Assembly (NCBI RefSeq): GCF_002498065.1
Contig: NZ_DAFZ01000063.1
Location: 1 to 7,482, forward strand
DNA from: Methanoculleus sp. UBA208
Lineage (GTDB): Archaea; Halobacteriota; Methanomicrobia; Methanomicrobiales; Methanoculleaceae
Length of the DNA: 7,482 nt
Direction: 5' to 3'
In this document: positions 1-5,191 of the stretch, one piece after another
Numbering within the stretch: position 1 is the stretch's first letter
Layout of the letters: each line of letters starts with the position of its first letter
Notes under the pieces: generated by a model
What the model was told of the DNA's origin: nothing
The model's input: the letters and a program-made list of their open reading frames with translations, nothing else
Databases searched by the model: none
Program-made: the position numbers and the translations under genes

Positions 1-18
1 AGCCCGGTGGAAAGCCGT

Positions 19-44
19 GCTCCCGGAGTGCGACCATCGGGAGC
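19..44. repeat. Perfect 7-bp hairpin near left edge
   Basis: Arms GCTCCCG (19-25) and CGGGAGC (38-44) are exact reverse complements around a 12-nt loop. The loop ends in GTGCGACCAT (28-37), which recurs at 89-98. AAAGCCG also precedes both copies, at 11-17 and 64-70, so the stretch looks like a degenerate duplicated module. It could be the 3' end structure of a gene lying left of the window, but no T-run follows it. No coding region is supported in 1-221. Confidence 0.4.
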
Positions 45-126
45 AAGCGGATCCGGGTTCAACAAAGCCGAAAGTTCCCCTGTTCTGCGTGCGACCATAG
101 CGCCCGCCCCCACACGCCAAAATTCC

Positions 127-134
127 GAAAATAA
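127..134 (+). promoter_or_regulatory. Possible TATA element for the hydrolase gene
   Basis: GAAAATAA lies in an otherwise GC-rich stretch about 90 nt upstream of the hydrolase start. A start site about 25 nt downstream would fall near 152-158, directly before the inverted repeat at 158-184. A second AT-rich element at 189-196 is a weaker candidate because its start site would fall on the ribosome binding site. The call rests on composition and spacing only. Confidence 0.35.
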
Positions 135-157
135 CGTGACAGGATGCACTAGAGAGG

Positions 158-184
158 GCCTGCAGCCACTTTCACCCTGCAGGC
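158..184. promoter_or_regulatory. 8-bp perfect inverted repeat, operator or 5' leader hairpin
   Basis: GCCTGCAG (158-165) and CTGCAGGC (177-184) are exact reverse complements separated by 11 nt. The element ends 37 nt before the hydrolase ATG and sits where transcription would start from the TATA-like element at 127-134. It could be an operator for a dimeric regulator or a hairpin at the 5' end of the mRNA. The sequence does not say which protein would bind. Confidence 0.45.
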
Positions 185-221
185 ACCGGATTTATCAGCC
201 GGCAGGTCCAGAAGGTGCATC

Positions 222-1088
222 ATGGAAAGACCCGTTGAGAACGCCCGCTCGCTCTTCGACTACGATGCAGGGCAACCGCCCGGTGTCAGGGCGACCGGTA
301 TCGACGTGACGATCCGCAACCTTGCCTACCAGGCCGCCCCGGAACGGTGGGTCCGGGCCTACCTGGTGACCCCGGCAAGAGAGGAGGAGACGCGCTCCGC
401 TGCCGTCCTCTTCCTCCACCCGGGGCCCGGTTCCCGCGCCACGTTCCTCGCCGAGGCCGTGGCCCTTGCCGGGATGGGTGCGGTCTCCCTGCTCGTCGAC
501 GCTCCCTGGGCCGCCGATACGGCAGCGACCTGGGGCCAGGCGGTTACGGACCCCGAGGAGGCGGTGCGGGAGCATATCAGGACGGTGATCGATCTGCGCC
601 GGGGGCTAGACCTCCTTATAGCGCGGCCGAACGTCGATTCGGAGCGGATCGGTTTCGTGGGCCACAGTTTCGGGGCGCTTATCGGGGCGGTGCTCGCCGG
701 CGTCGATCGGCGCCTTGCGGCCGCCGTCCTGATGGCGGGCACCGGGAGGTTTGCCGATGTCGCCGCCGTGAACCTGCCCGATCTGCAGGGCGAGAGGCTC
801 GAGCGATACCGCCGGACGCTCGCGGAGATTGATCCGGCCGTATGGGTCGGCCGGGCCGGACCCGCTGCACTCCTCTTCCAGTCCGCTCTTCACGACGAGG
901 TCATCACGGAGGAGCAGTCCCGGGAGTTCTTCGAGCGGGCAAGCGACCCGAAGTCGCTCGAATGGTACGACGCGGGCCACTACCTGGACGAAGAAGCCCG
1001 CCGCGACCGTATCGCGTGGCTGGGCAAGCAGCTCTCTCTGGAGCGGCGGAAGCCGGACGGTTCCGGTAGTGGTTCTCCGACCCCATGA
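222..1088 (+). CDS. Alpha/beta hydrolase, dienelactone hydrolase-like
   Basis: A 288-residue single-domain serine hydrolase of the alpha/beta fold, probably cytoplasmic because no signal peptide or membrane segment is seen. The oxyanion-loop region reads LFLHPGPGS (63-71). The nucleophile elbow is GHSFG (147-151, Ser149). The likely acid is Asp225 in LHDEV and the likely base is His253 in DAGHYL. Order and spacing match the dienelactone hydrolase/prolyl oligopeptidase-like superfamily, and the length fits a compact member without a lid domain. The ATG at 222 is preceded by AAGGTG (212-217). The Gly-Ser-Pro tail (280-288) looks disordered. It stands alone, convergent with the pair on its right, so context gives no substrate. 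An esterase or peptidase are both possible. Fold assignment is firm; the reaction is unknown. Confidence 0.85.
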   Translation: MERPVENARSLFDYDAGQPPGVRATGIDVTIRNLAYQAAPERWVRAYLVTPAREEETRSAAVLFLHPGPGSRATFLAEAVALAGMGAVSLLVDAPWAADTAATWGQAVTDPEEAVREHIRTVIDLRRGLDLLIARPNVDSERIGFVGHSFGALIGAVLAGVDRRLAAAVLMAGTGRFADVAAVNLPDLQGERLERYRRTLAEIDPAVWVGRAGPAALLFQSALHDEVITEEQSREFFERASDPKSLEWYDAGHYLDEEARRDRIAWLGKQLSLERRKPDGSGSGSPTP

Positions 1089-1265
1089 GACGTTGTCTTT
1101 TGCTACAAACCCCTACATTTATCACACAAGGTAAAAATTATATCATATTAGGTTCTTACTAATACGTGGCCAGGCGACGATGGAACCTGCCTGCGCCTCG
1201 TCCGCCATACCCTGCGACGCGCTGCTGCACGTCCGTCATACACCCACCCAATCACTTTTTAGGAC
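1089..1265. terminator. Convergent AT-rich gap with likely terminators for both sides
   Basis: The hydrolase (plus) and the membrane protein (minus) converge here. A T-rich stretch at 1093-1102 follows the hydrolase stop and could end its transcript. The A-run at 1133-1137 reads as a T-run on the minus strand and could end the leftward transcript. A small perfect hairpin, TATTAG (1146-1151) with CTAATA (1159-1164) around 7 nt, lies just to the right of that run. Archaeal terminators are typically T-rich tracts, which fits. No coding region is supported. Confidence 0.45.
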
Positions 1266-1607
1266 TCATTCGGAGATCCCGTCGAGAACCTTCTCGATCC
1301 GGTCCACCTTCGCCTCGATCCGCTCCATCGACTGCCGCAGCATCTGGAGTTCCCCGCCGGCCGCACCGCTCTTCTGTCCCGCCGCACTCGCGATCCGGTC
1401 TTCGATCCACTCCTTGAGCCTTACAACGATGATGAAGAGCAGCGTCAGAGCACCAAGATTAATGATAACGTAGACGGAGCCGGCAAGCACGGCATTCAAG
1501 GAGTTCGAATCGCCAAGCAAACCGGCGATAAGGCTGCTGATCACGAGCAGTGCGATGACGGCGCCCCACAGCACCTTCAGGTAGAGTTTCCACCTATCCT
1601 GTTTCAT
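1266..1607 (-). CDS. Small two-helix membrane protein with C-terminal coiled coil
   Basis: A 113-residue protein I cannot assign to a named family. Two hydrophobic segments, about residues 12-31 and 39-62, are joined by a short polar loop (DSNS). Arg63, Lys65 and further charged residues after the second helix suggest that both ends face the cytoplasm. A Gly/Ala linker (76-85) leads to a heptad-like charged helix (86-112), which probably oligomerises or binds a partner. AGAGGT followed by six bases precedes the ATG at 1607. The start lies inside the end of the upstream winged-helix gene (14-nt overlap in a different frame), so the two are almost certainly co-transcribed and translationally coupled. 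A role as membrane partner of that regulator is an inference from the overlap. Confidence 0.75.
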   Translation of the reverse strand: MKQDRWKLYLKVLWGAVIALLVISSLIAGLLGDSNSLNAVLAGSVYVIINLGALTLLFIIVVRLKEWIEDRIASAAGQKSGAAGGELQMLRQSMERIEAKVDRIEKVLDGISE

Positions 1608-1917
1608 CCTTCGACCTCTCTAATGACATAATCACATCCAGGTTCAGCACCACCTCGAACGGTACCGCCCGGTAGCACCTCCGGAGGTACGGCGGCTCGT
1701 CCGACGTCCGGCTGACCCCCTCCGCAAGACCGAGCTTCTCGAGCTGCCGGAGATAAATGGCGGCCAGCGGCCGCGATATGCCGAGCTCTTCGGCAATCTC
1801 GCGGGCATACTTCTCTTCGGCCGCGATCGCCCCAAGTACGGCGAGCCGCTGCTCGTTTCCGAGCAGGGAGAGCAGCCGCGCCAGTTCGGGAAGGGTGCTG
1901 AAAGACAATGTCAACAT
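1594..1917 (-). CDS. Winged helix-turn-helix transcriptional regulator, ArsR-like
   Basis: A 107-residue DNA-binding protein. The first helices (LLSLLGNEQRLAVLGAI, 15-31) carry the ArsR-type pattern of a length-conserved helix followed by R-L-A-V-L. YAREIAEELGISRPLAAIYLRQLEKLGL (37-64) is the helix-turn-helix with the recognition helix near 48-62, and residues 65-85 would form the wing. Only one cysteine (Cys81) is present, so the classic ArsR metal site is absent and the effector is unknown. It overlaps the membrane-protein gene by 14 nt. No ribosome binding site precedes the ATG at 1917, only an AT-rich tract, so the mRNA may be leaderless. TTG codons at positions 2 and 4 are alternative starts. 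Family assignment is good; targets are unknown, though autoregulation is plausible. Confidence 0.8.
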   Translation of the reverse strand: MLTLSFSTLPELARLLSLLGNEQRLAVLGAIAAEEKYAREIAEELGISRPLAAIYLRQLEKLGLAEGVSRTSDEPPYLRRCYRAVPFEVVLNLDVIMSLERSKDETG

Positions 1918-1920
1918 GTG

Positions 1921-1942
1921 TTAATTATTTTTTTCACATATG
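1921..1942 (-). promoter_or_regulatory. AT-rich promoter of the regulator/membrane-protein pair
   Basis: Directly upstream of the regulator's ATG the sequence is almost pure A/T (1921-1934), followed by CATATG (1937-1942). The centre of CATATG is about 22 nt from the ATG, close to the TATA spacing of a leaderless archaeal transcript. A weak AACA-TG-TGTT palindrome (1913-1922) spans the start codon and could be a self-operator, but its arms are only 4 bp. Confidence 0.4.
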
Positions 1943-2151
1943 AGTGTTGCGGTACGACGTCTCATACGCTGCCCGAGAGCTGCCTCGCCCGGGGCAACAG
2001 CCGACCTGCGGCACTACCCCGCACATCCCCAAAACCGGACTTCAATAGCGCTTTGCGCCCTGCTGCACAACAGTCAAGAACAGAAGAGATCGAAGGTCTG
2101 TACGCAGGATTTGCCACGAACAAAAGTAACAAGGTTTGATTCAACGGACTT

Positions 2152-2196
2152 CGGGGAGAACACCCCGGGGGGATGTGCCGCACCCCGGGGGATCAT
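2152..2196. repeat. Direct repeat of CACCCCGGGGG with an overlapping hairpin
   Basis: CACCCCGGGGG occurs at 2161 and again at 2181, 20 nt apart, and each copy contains the palindrome CCCCGGGG. CGGGG (2152-2156) also pairs with CCCCG (2163-2167) around a 6-nt loop. The repeat could be a structural or protein-binding element, or simply GC-rich low complexity. Confidence 0.35.
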
Positions 2197-2234
2197 CTCG
2201 GTGGATCAGGATAGGTGGGTTGTAGGAGAGCCAC

Positions 2235-2579
2235 TCAAGCGTCGGGAGGGCGCCGGCCCCCCCGCGTTACGCGTTCTCCCCGCCGGCATCGCCGGGCCGG
2301 GCAGGCTCTAGAGGACCCGTCCGGGAGTGCATCCGGTTGCGGATCCGGCCTTTTGCAGCGATGGCATCTGCATGGGCACCGCTGTTCCGGTGCTGGTGCT
2401 GCCCGCACCCGGAGTATTCGGGACAATCGCCGGAGTACGTTCCTGTGTGGTCCGACCGGAGGACGCTCCCGTGTCCGTCGCAGATGCCGGAAGCGCGACG
2501 GCGATGCCGGGAGAGCCGCTCCGGACCAGATTATGGCGTTGCCCCCCTGCGGTGGGAATGATTCCGCACCAGCATACAT
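2235..2579 (-). pseudogene. Weak, possibly decayed small ORF behind a TATA-like element
   Basis: An ATG at 2579 on the minus strand lies about 22 nt downstream of CAATATATC (2597-2605), suitable spacing for a leaderless archaeal transcript. The first ~27 codons read like a normal protein (FPPQGGNAIIWSG). The frame then becomes strongly Arg-rich. A neighbouring minus frame (2308-2646) instead gives a Thr/Ser/Gly/Pro-rich stretch (TDTGASSGRTTQERTP) resembling a secreted protein's linker. That pattern would fit a frameshifted remnant, but chance open frames are common in DNA of this composition. I do not recognise a family. Confidence 0.15.
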
Positions 2580-2628
2580 GACTCGGCCCGGCCGATGATA
2601 TATTGCTACGGTGGCTGTGGTGGAAGGG

Positions 2629-2646
2629 TTGAACCGGTTGGTTCAA
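2629..2646 (-). terminator. Perfect hairpin immediately after the tfuA stop codon
   Basis: TTGAACC (2629-2635) and GGTTCAA (2640-2646) are exact reverse complements around a 4-nt loop, starting 3 nt beyond the tfuA TAA. AACCGGTT (2632-2639) is itself a palindrome, so a second register is possible. No T-run follows directly on the minus strand; the nearest AT-rich segment is about 25 nt on. The hairpin may stabilise the 3' end of the operon mRNA or help end transcription. Confidence 0.5.
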
Positions 2647-2649
2647 TGC

Positions 2650-3303
2650 TTATGGCAGGTCTTCGACGAGATCCCTGATGCGCTCGAGCGCGAGCAGTGC
2701 ATCCTCGCGTTTCCGGTCGACGGCGTGCTCCCCGGCAAACGCCAGAAAACAGGCGAGATCGTCAGGGTCTGCCTTTCCTTCGGCTGCCTCGACGACCGCA
2801 TCGTAGGTCCGTTCGGGAAAATAGAGCCCGCGGGCGGCATCGAGAAGCGCCCGGGCCGTATCGGCGCCGATCACCCCACACTCCAGCGCCCGCTGGATGG
2901 TCGCCCGGATGTTCACGAGCGGTTCCGAGAGCGGGATGAACGTCTCCGGGTCGAAGAGGAGCGCCACCTCGTCATCGGCGACGAGCCTTCCCTCCCGGTA
3001 GGCCCGGTAGACCTCCCCGACACCCTCCATCCCGAGGCTGTCGAGCTCCGCGGCCCGGAGCGCTCCCATGCTGGAGGCGCCGACGACCCGCACCCCGACC
3101 CGGAGCGCGGCCAGGATCTCCCGGTGGGCGACGGCGCAGTCCTGGAAGAAGACGCCGTCGATGAGCCCGATGATCCGGGCTCCAGCGCGTGCGGCCTCCA
3201 GGATGTCGCCCCGTTTTGCCGGAGGACGGTAATCGGCGTCGAGAATCTCCCGGGCGGCCGCAGGGTCACAGCTGGGACCGAGGAAGACGACGACTCCGTG
3301 CAT
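2650..3303 (-). CDS. tfuA: TfuA-family protein, McrA-glycine thioamidation partner
   Basis: A 217-residue TfuA-like protein, the usual partner of YcaO in methanogens. Family motifs appear in order: VVFLGPS (5-11), PPAKRGDI (27-34), IGLIDGVFFQDCAVAHREIL (45-64) and GASSMGALRAAEL (75-87). In Methanosarcina acetivorans, ycaO-tfuA is needed for thioglycine in McrA. TfuA is thought to help sulfur delivery or YcaO activity, though its exact chemistry is unsettled. GGAGG lies 7 nt before the ATG at 3303, which favours that start over the in-frame GTG one codon upstream. It is the last gene of the five-gene operon and overlaps the end of ycaO by 38 nt, so translation is probably coupled. Cys12, Cys56, Cys142 and Cys185 are present. 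No signal peptide or membrane segment, so it should act in the cytoplasm. Confidence 0.9.
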   Translation of the reverse strand: MHGVVVFLGPSCDPAAAREILDADYRPPAKRGDILEAARAGARIIGLIDGVFFQDCAVAHREILAALRVGVRVVGASSMGALRAAELDSLGMEGVGEVYRAYREGRLVADDEVALLFDPETFIPLSEPLVNIRATIQRALECGVIGADTARALLDAARGLYFPERTYDAVVEAAEGKADPDDLACFLAFAGEHAVDRKREDALLALERIRDLVEDLP

Positions 3304-4480
3304 CACGGCACCTCCTTCCCATCCGGTCCTGGTCCATCGCGTACATCTCCAGCCCCGGCACGATCACCCGGACGACCGGGATGCCGATCTCCGGTCGGGT
3401 GAGATCGACCACGACCACCCGGGAGAGACCCGCCGCGCCGAGCCGGTCGACGACGTGGTTGATGTCGGTGAGGAAGTCGTCGCTGTCAAACGACGGCATG
3501 GCCGCAAACTGGATCGTTTCCGACTCCGCGAACCAGTGCCGGTTCAGCCGTTTCGTCCGGTCGTAGCCGATCCTCTTCCTGACGTCCGCCGTATCGGTGT
3601 CCTCCCGGGCGCCGTGGATCTGGGTCAGCCTGCTCTGCGCGACCTCCGTGAGCGCCCGGAGGACCGCGATCCCGGCGCTCGTGTGCGACCCCATGCCGAT
3701 CGTGAGGAGCGTCGGGTCCCTGAGCACCACGTCGTCGGCCACCGCGGCCACCGTGGGGACCCCGATGTCGCTCGTGATGTCCCTGAGCGTAACCTCGACA
3801 CCGGCGCTCCCGAACTTCGCGAGCAGGTCGGCGGCGAGCCCGTCGGCGACCCCCTCGATCCGTGGTCCGGTATTGCGGGTCACCTCCACGAGCGACCAGG
3901 CGTCGCGCTCGACCACCTCCATCAGGGCGTGGAAGGTCGCCTCCTCAAGGGTGTTGCCGGAAGCAAGCCCATTGGTGTTGGTCCGGAAAAGGCGGCCGCA
4001 GGTCACCGGGAGGGGGTGATACACCGCGTGGGCCGGGACGAGCACCTCCTCCTCCTGCACGATGTCGTATCCCCCGACCCAGGGGATCGCTACATCGGTC
4101 GGAACCCGGTCAGGGAGGATCAGGTCCGCCGGGTCGAGTGCGGCATTTTCGGCCGAGACCTCGCTGTACCTCCCGATCATCGGCTCCCGGTCGTCCATCT
4201 CTCCCGAGTAGCGCTCGATCCCCTCCATCATCGCCGAGACCTCCGCCTCGACGGGGGTGGCGCCTTTTCCGTTGTAGACCGATATCGCTCCCGCTTCGGC
4301 GGTCGGCCGGATGCTCGAGAAGACCGGGATCCCGATCCGGTCAAGGTTCGTGATGTCGGCGACACGGGTGATCCCCGCCGCCGGGAGTCTCGCCCGGGCC
4401 AGGCGGAGCGTCTCCTCGGGCGGAACCGTGCGCTGGGTCTCCATTGAGTAAGCCTTCCGGCACGACTGCAGCCGGATCAT
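3266..4480 (-). CDS. ycaO: YcaO-type McrA-glycine thioamidation enzyme
   Basis: A 404-residue YcaO enzyme of the methanogenesis-marker type. YcaO proteins use ATP to activate a backbone amide; this subgroup installs sulfur to make thioglycine next to the MCR active site. ATP-site signatures are visible: EVSAMMEGIERYSGE (80-94), ATFHALMEVVERDAW (181-195) and AQSRLTQIHGARED (281-294). The N-terminal IPVFSSIRPTA (51-61) and C-terminal PVVRVIVPGLEMYAMD (368-383) also fit the subgroup. The Pro-rich C-terminus of azoline-forming YcaOs is missing, as expected. I chose the ATG at 4480, in a 4-nt ATGA overlap with moaE, because residues 2-24 (QSCRKAYSMETQR then PPEETL) look conserved. The ATG at 4444, with GGAAGG upstream, is the alternative. 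The C-terminus overlaps tfuA by 38 nt. Confidence 0.92.
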   Translation of the reverse strand: MIRLQSCRKAYSMETQRTVPPEETLRLARARLPAAGITRVADITNLDRIGIPVFSSIRPTAEAGAISVYNGKGATPVEAEVSAMMEGIERYSGEMDDREPMIGRYSEVSAENAALDPADLILPDRVPTDVAIPWVGGYDIVQEEEVLVPAHAVYHPLPVTCGRLFRTNTNGLASGNTLEEATFHALMEVVERDAWSLVEVTRNTGPRIEGVADGLAADLLAKFGSAGVEVTLRDITSDIGVPTVAAVADDVVLRDPTLLTIGMGSHTSAGIAVLRALTEVAQSRLTQIHGAREDTDTADVRKRIGYDRTKRLNRHWFAESETIQFAAMPSFDSDDFLTDINHVVDRLGAAGLSRVVVVDLTRPEIGIPVVRVIVPGLEMYAMDQDRMGRRCRDARSRRLPRSQL

Positions 4481-4893
4481 GCGTCGCCCCCGTGGGACTC
4501 TCCGGGAACCCAGCGCTCGCCGCCCTTCCCGATCTCCTTCTTCCAGATCGGCACGCTCTCCTTGATCCGCTCGAGGATGTACTCGCAGGCGTCGAAAGCC
4601 TCCTTCCGGTGGCCGGCCCCGACGACGATGAGGAGGATGTTCTCCCCGACCCGGAGCCGTCCGATCCGGTGGACGACCTCGACGGCCGCTATGGGGTATT
4701 TTGCAAACGCCTCATCGCGGATTGTCGCGAGTTCCTTTTTCGCGACCTCTTCGTAGGCTTCAAGCTCCATAACCTCAGTCCCGCCGTCGTCCCTGACGGT
4801 GCCGAGGAAGGTGACGAGAGCCCCCATATCAGGCCTCCTCACCCGGCCGATCACGGCATTCACATCAAAATTGTCTTCTGTTACACTGATCAT
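4477..4893 (-). CDS. moaE: Molybdopterin synthase catalytic subunit MoaE
   Basis: A 138-residue MoaE. It converts cyclic pyranopterin monophosphate to molybdopterin using sulfur carried on the MoaD C-terminal thiocarboxylate. Motifs include FLGTVRD (29-35), LEAYEE (44-49), VHRIGRLRVGE (74-84), GAGHRKEAF (92-100) and KESVPIWKKE (111-120). Lys111 and Lys118 stand seven residues apart, as do the E. coli active-site lysines 119 and 126. Length is near normal; the C-terminal tail is short. GGGAG 7 nt before the ATG at 4893 supports this start. The gene begins 15 nt after the MoaD-like gene and its stop shares ATGA with the ycaO start. Methanogens need pterin cofactors for formylmethanofuran and formate dehydrogenases, so the function is expected; its place in a thioamidation operon is the notable point. 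Confidence 0.93.
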   Translation of the reverse strand: MISVTEDNFDVNAVIGRVRRPDMGALVTFLGTVRDDGGTEVMELEAYEEVAKKELATIRDEAFAKYPIAAVEVVHRIGRLRVGENILLIVVGAGHRKEAFDACEYILERIKESVPIWKKEIGKGGERWVPGESHGGDA

Positions 4894-4908
4894 CTCCGGT
4901 CTCCCCCG

Positions 4909-5187
4909 TCACCCGCCCGCAACCGGCGGGAAGAGCGCGACTTCGTCCCCGTCGGCGAGGGGGCGCGTCCCGGCCTCCGCACGCCGCACGCGCCTGCCGT
5001 TGTGCATCAGGATCACGTACGCCCGGAGATCTCCGTTTTCTTCAAAGAGCGCCTCCCCGGCCTGCTCCGAGGTCTCGCCGACCGCCGCAAGGAGCCGGCT
5101 CATCGTCGCCCCTTCGGGAACCTCCAGCATGAGATCGCCCCCGATCGCCTCCCGCAACCGGGCAAAAGTCCTGACCCGAACCTGCAT
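4909..5187 (-). CDS. moaD: MoaD/ThiS-like beta-grasp sulfur carrier with Gly-Gly tail
   Basis: A 92-residue ubiquitin-fold sulfur carrier. It opens with the beta strand VRVRTFARLREAIGG (3-17), ends FPPVAGG (86-92), and has the conserved LADGDEVALFPPV stretch (77-89). The terminal Gly-Gly is the site of adenylation by an E1-like enzyme and then thiocarboxylation. Together with MoaE it would form molybdopterin synthase. I chose the ATG at 5187 because AGGAG lies 8 nt upstream, the first strand starts there, and it leaves a 4-nt gap after the adenylyltransferase gene. An in-frame start at 5226 would add 13 residues and overlap that gene. Adjacent moaE favours MoaD over ThiS, but the same carrier could also feed YcaO/TfuA. 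Length suits MoaD. Confidence 0.9.
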   Translation of the reverse strand: MQVRVRTFARLREAIGGDLMLEVPEGATMSRLLAAVGETSEQAGEALFEENGDLRAYVILMHNGRRVRRAEAGTRPLADGDEVALFPPVAGG

Positions 5188-5191
5188 TTTT

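Larger units (their letters stand above)
1943..2628. other. Long stretch without a convincing gene
   Basis: The stretch splits into two parts. The left part (about 1943-2150) is of mixed composition and shows only short ORFs with no recognisable motifs. The right part (about 2150-2600) is very GC-rich, and its longer open frames are rich in Arg, Pro and Ser, as expected of non-coding GC-rich DNA. I find no tRNA-like or rRNA sequence. The contents I can name are the CACCCCGGGGG repeats (2152-2196), a weak leaderless ORF candidate (2235-2579, minus) with a TATA-like element at 2598-2604, and the hairpin after tfuA (2629-2646). Confidence 0.5.

Noticed and set aside
1180..1473. Plus-strand small ORF in the convergent gap running into the membrane-protein gene
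   Set aside because: Most of it is antisense to the membrane-protein gene, and the part before that shows no motif or ribosome binding site.
1913..1922. Short palindrome over the regulator start codon as an operator
   Set aside because: The arms are only 4 bp with a 2-nt spacer, which is expected by chance; kept only as a note in the promoter entry.
2611..3402. 263-codon open frame on the plus strand
   Set aside because: Antisense to tfuA and the end of ycaO; no recognisable domain and no ribosome binding site of note.
3455..4447. 330-codon open frame on the plus strand
   Set aside because: It is antisense to ycaO, whose motifs are clear. The plus translation is rich in Arg, Asp, Pro and Gly with no motif, typical of the reverse strand of a GC-rich gene.
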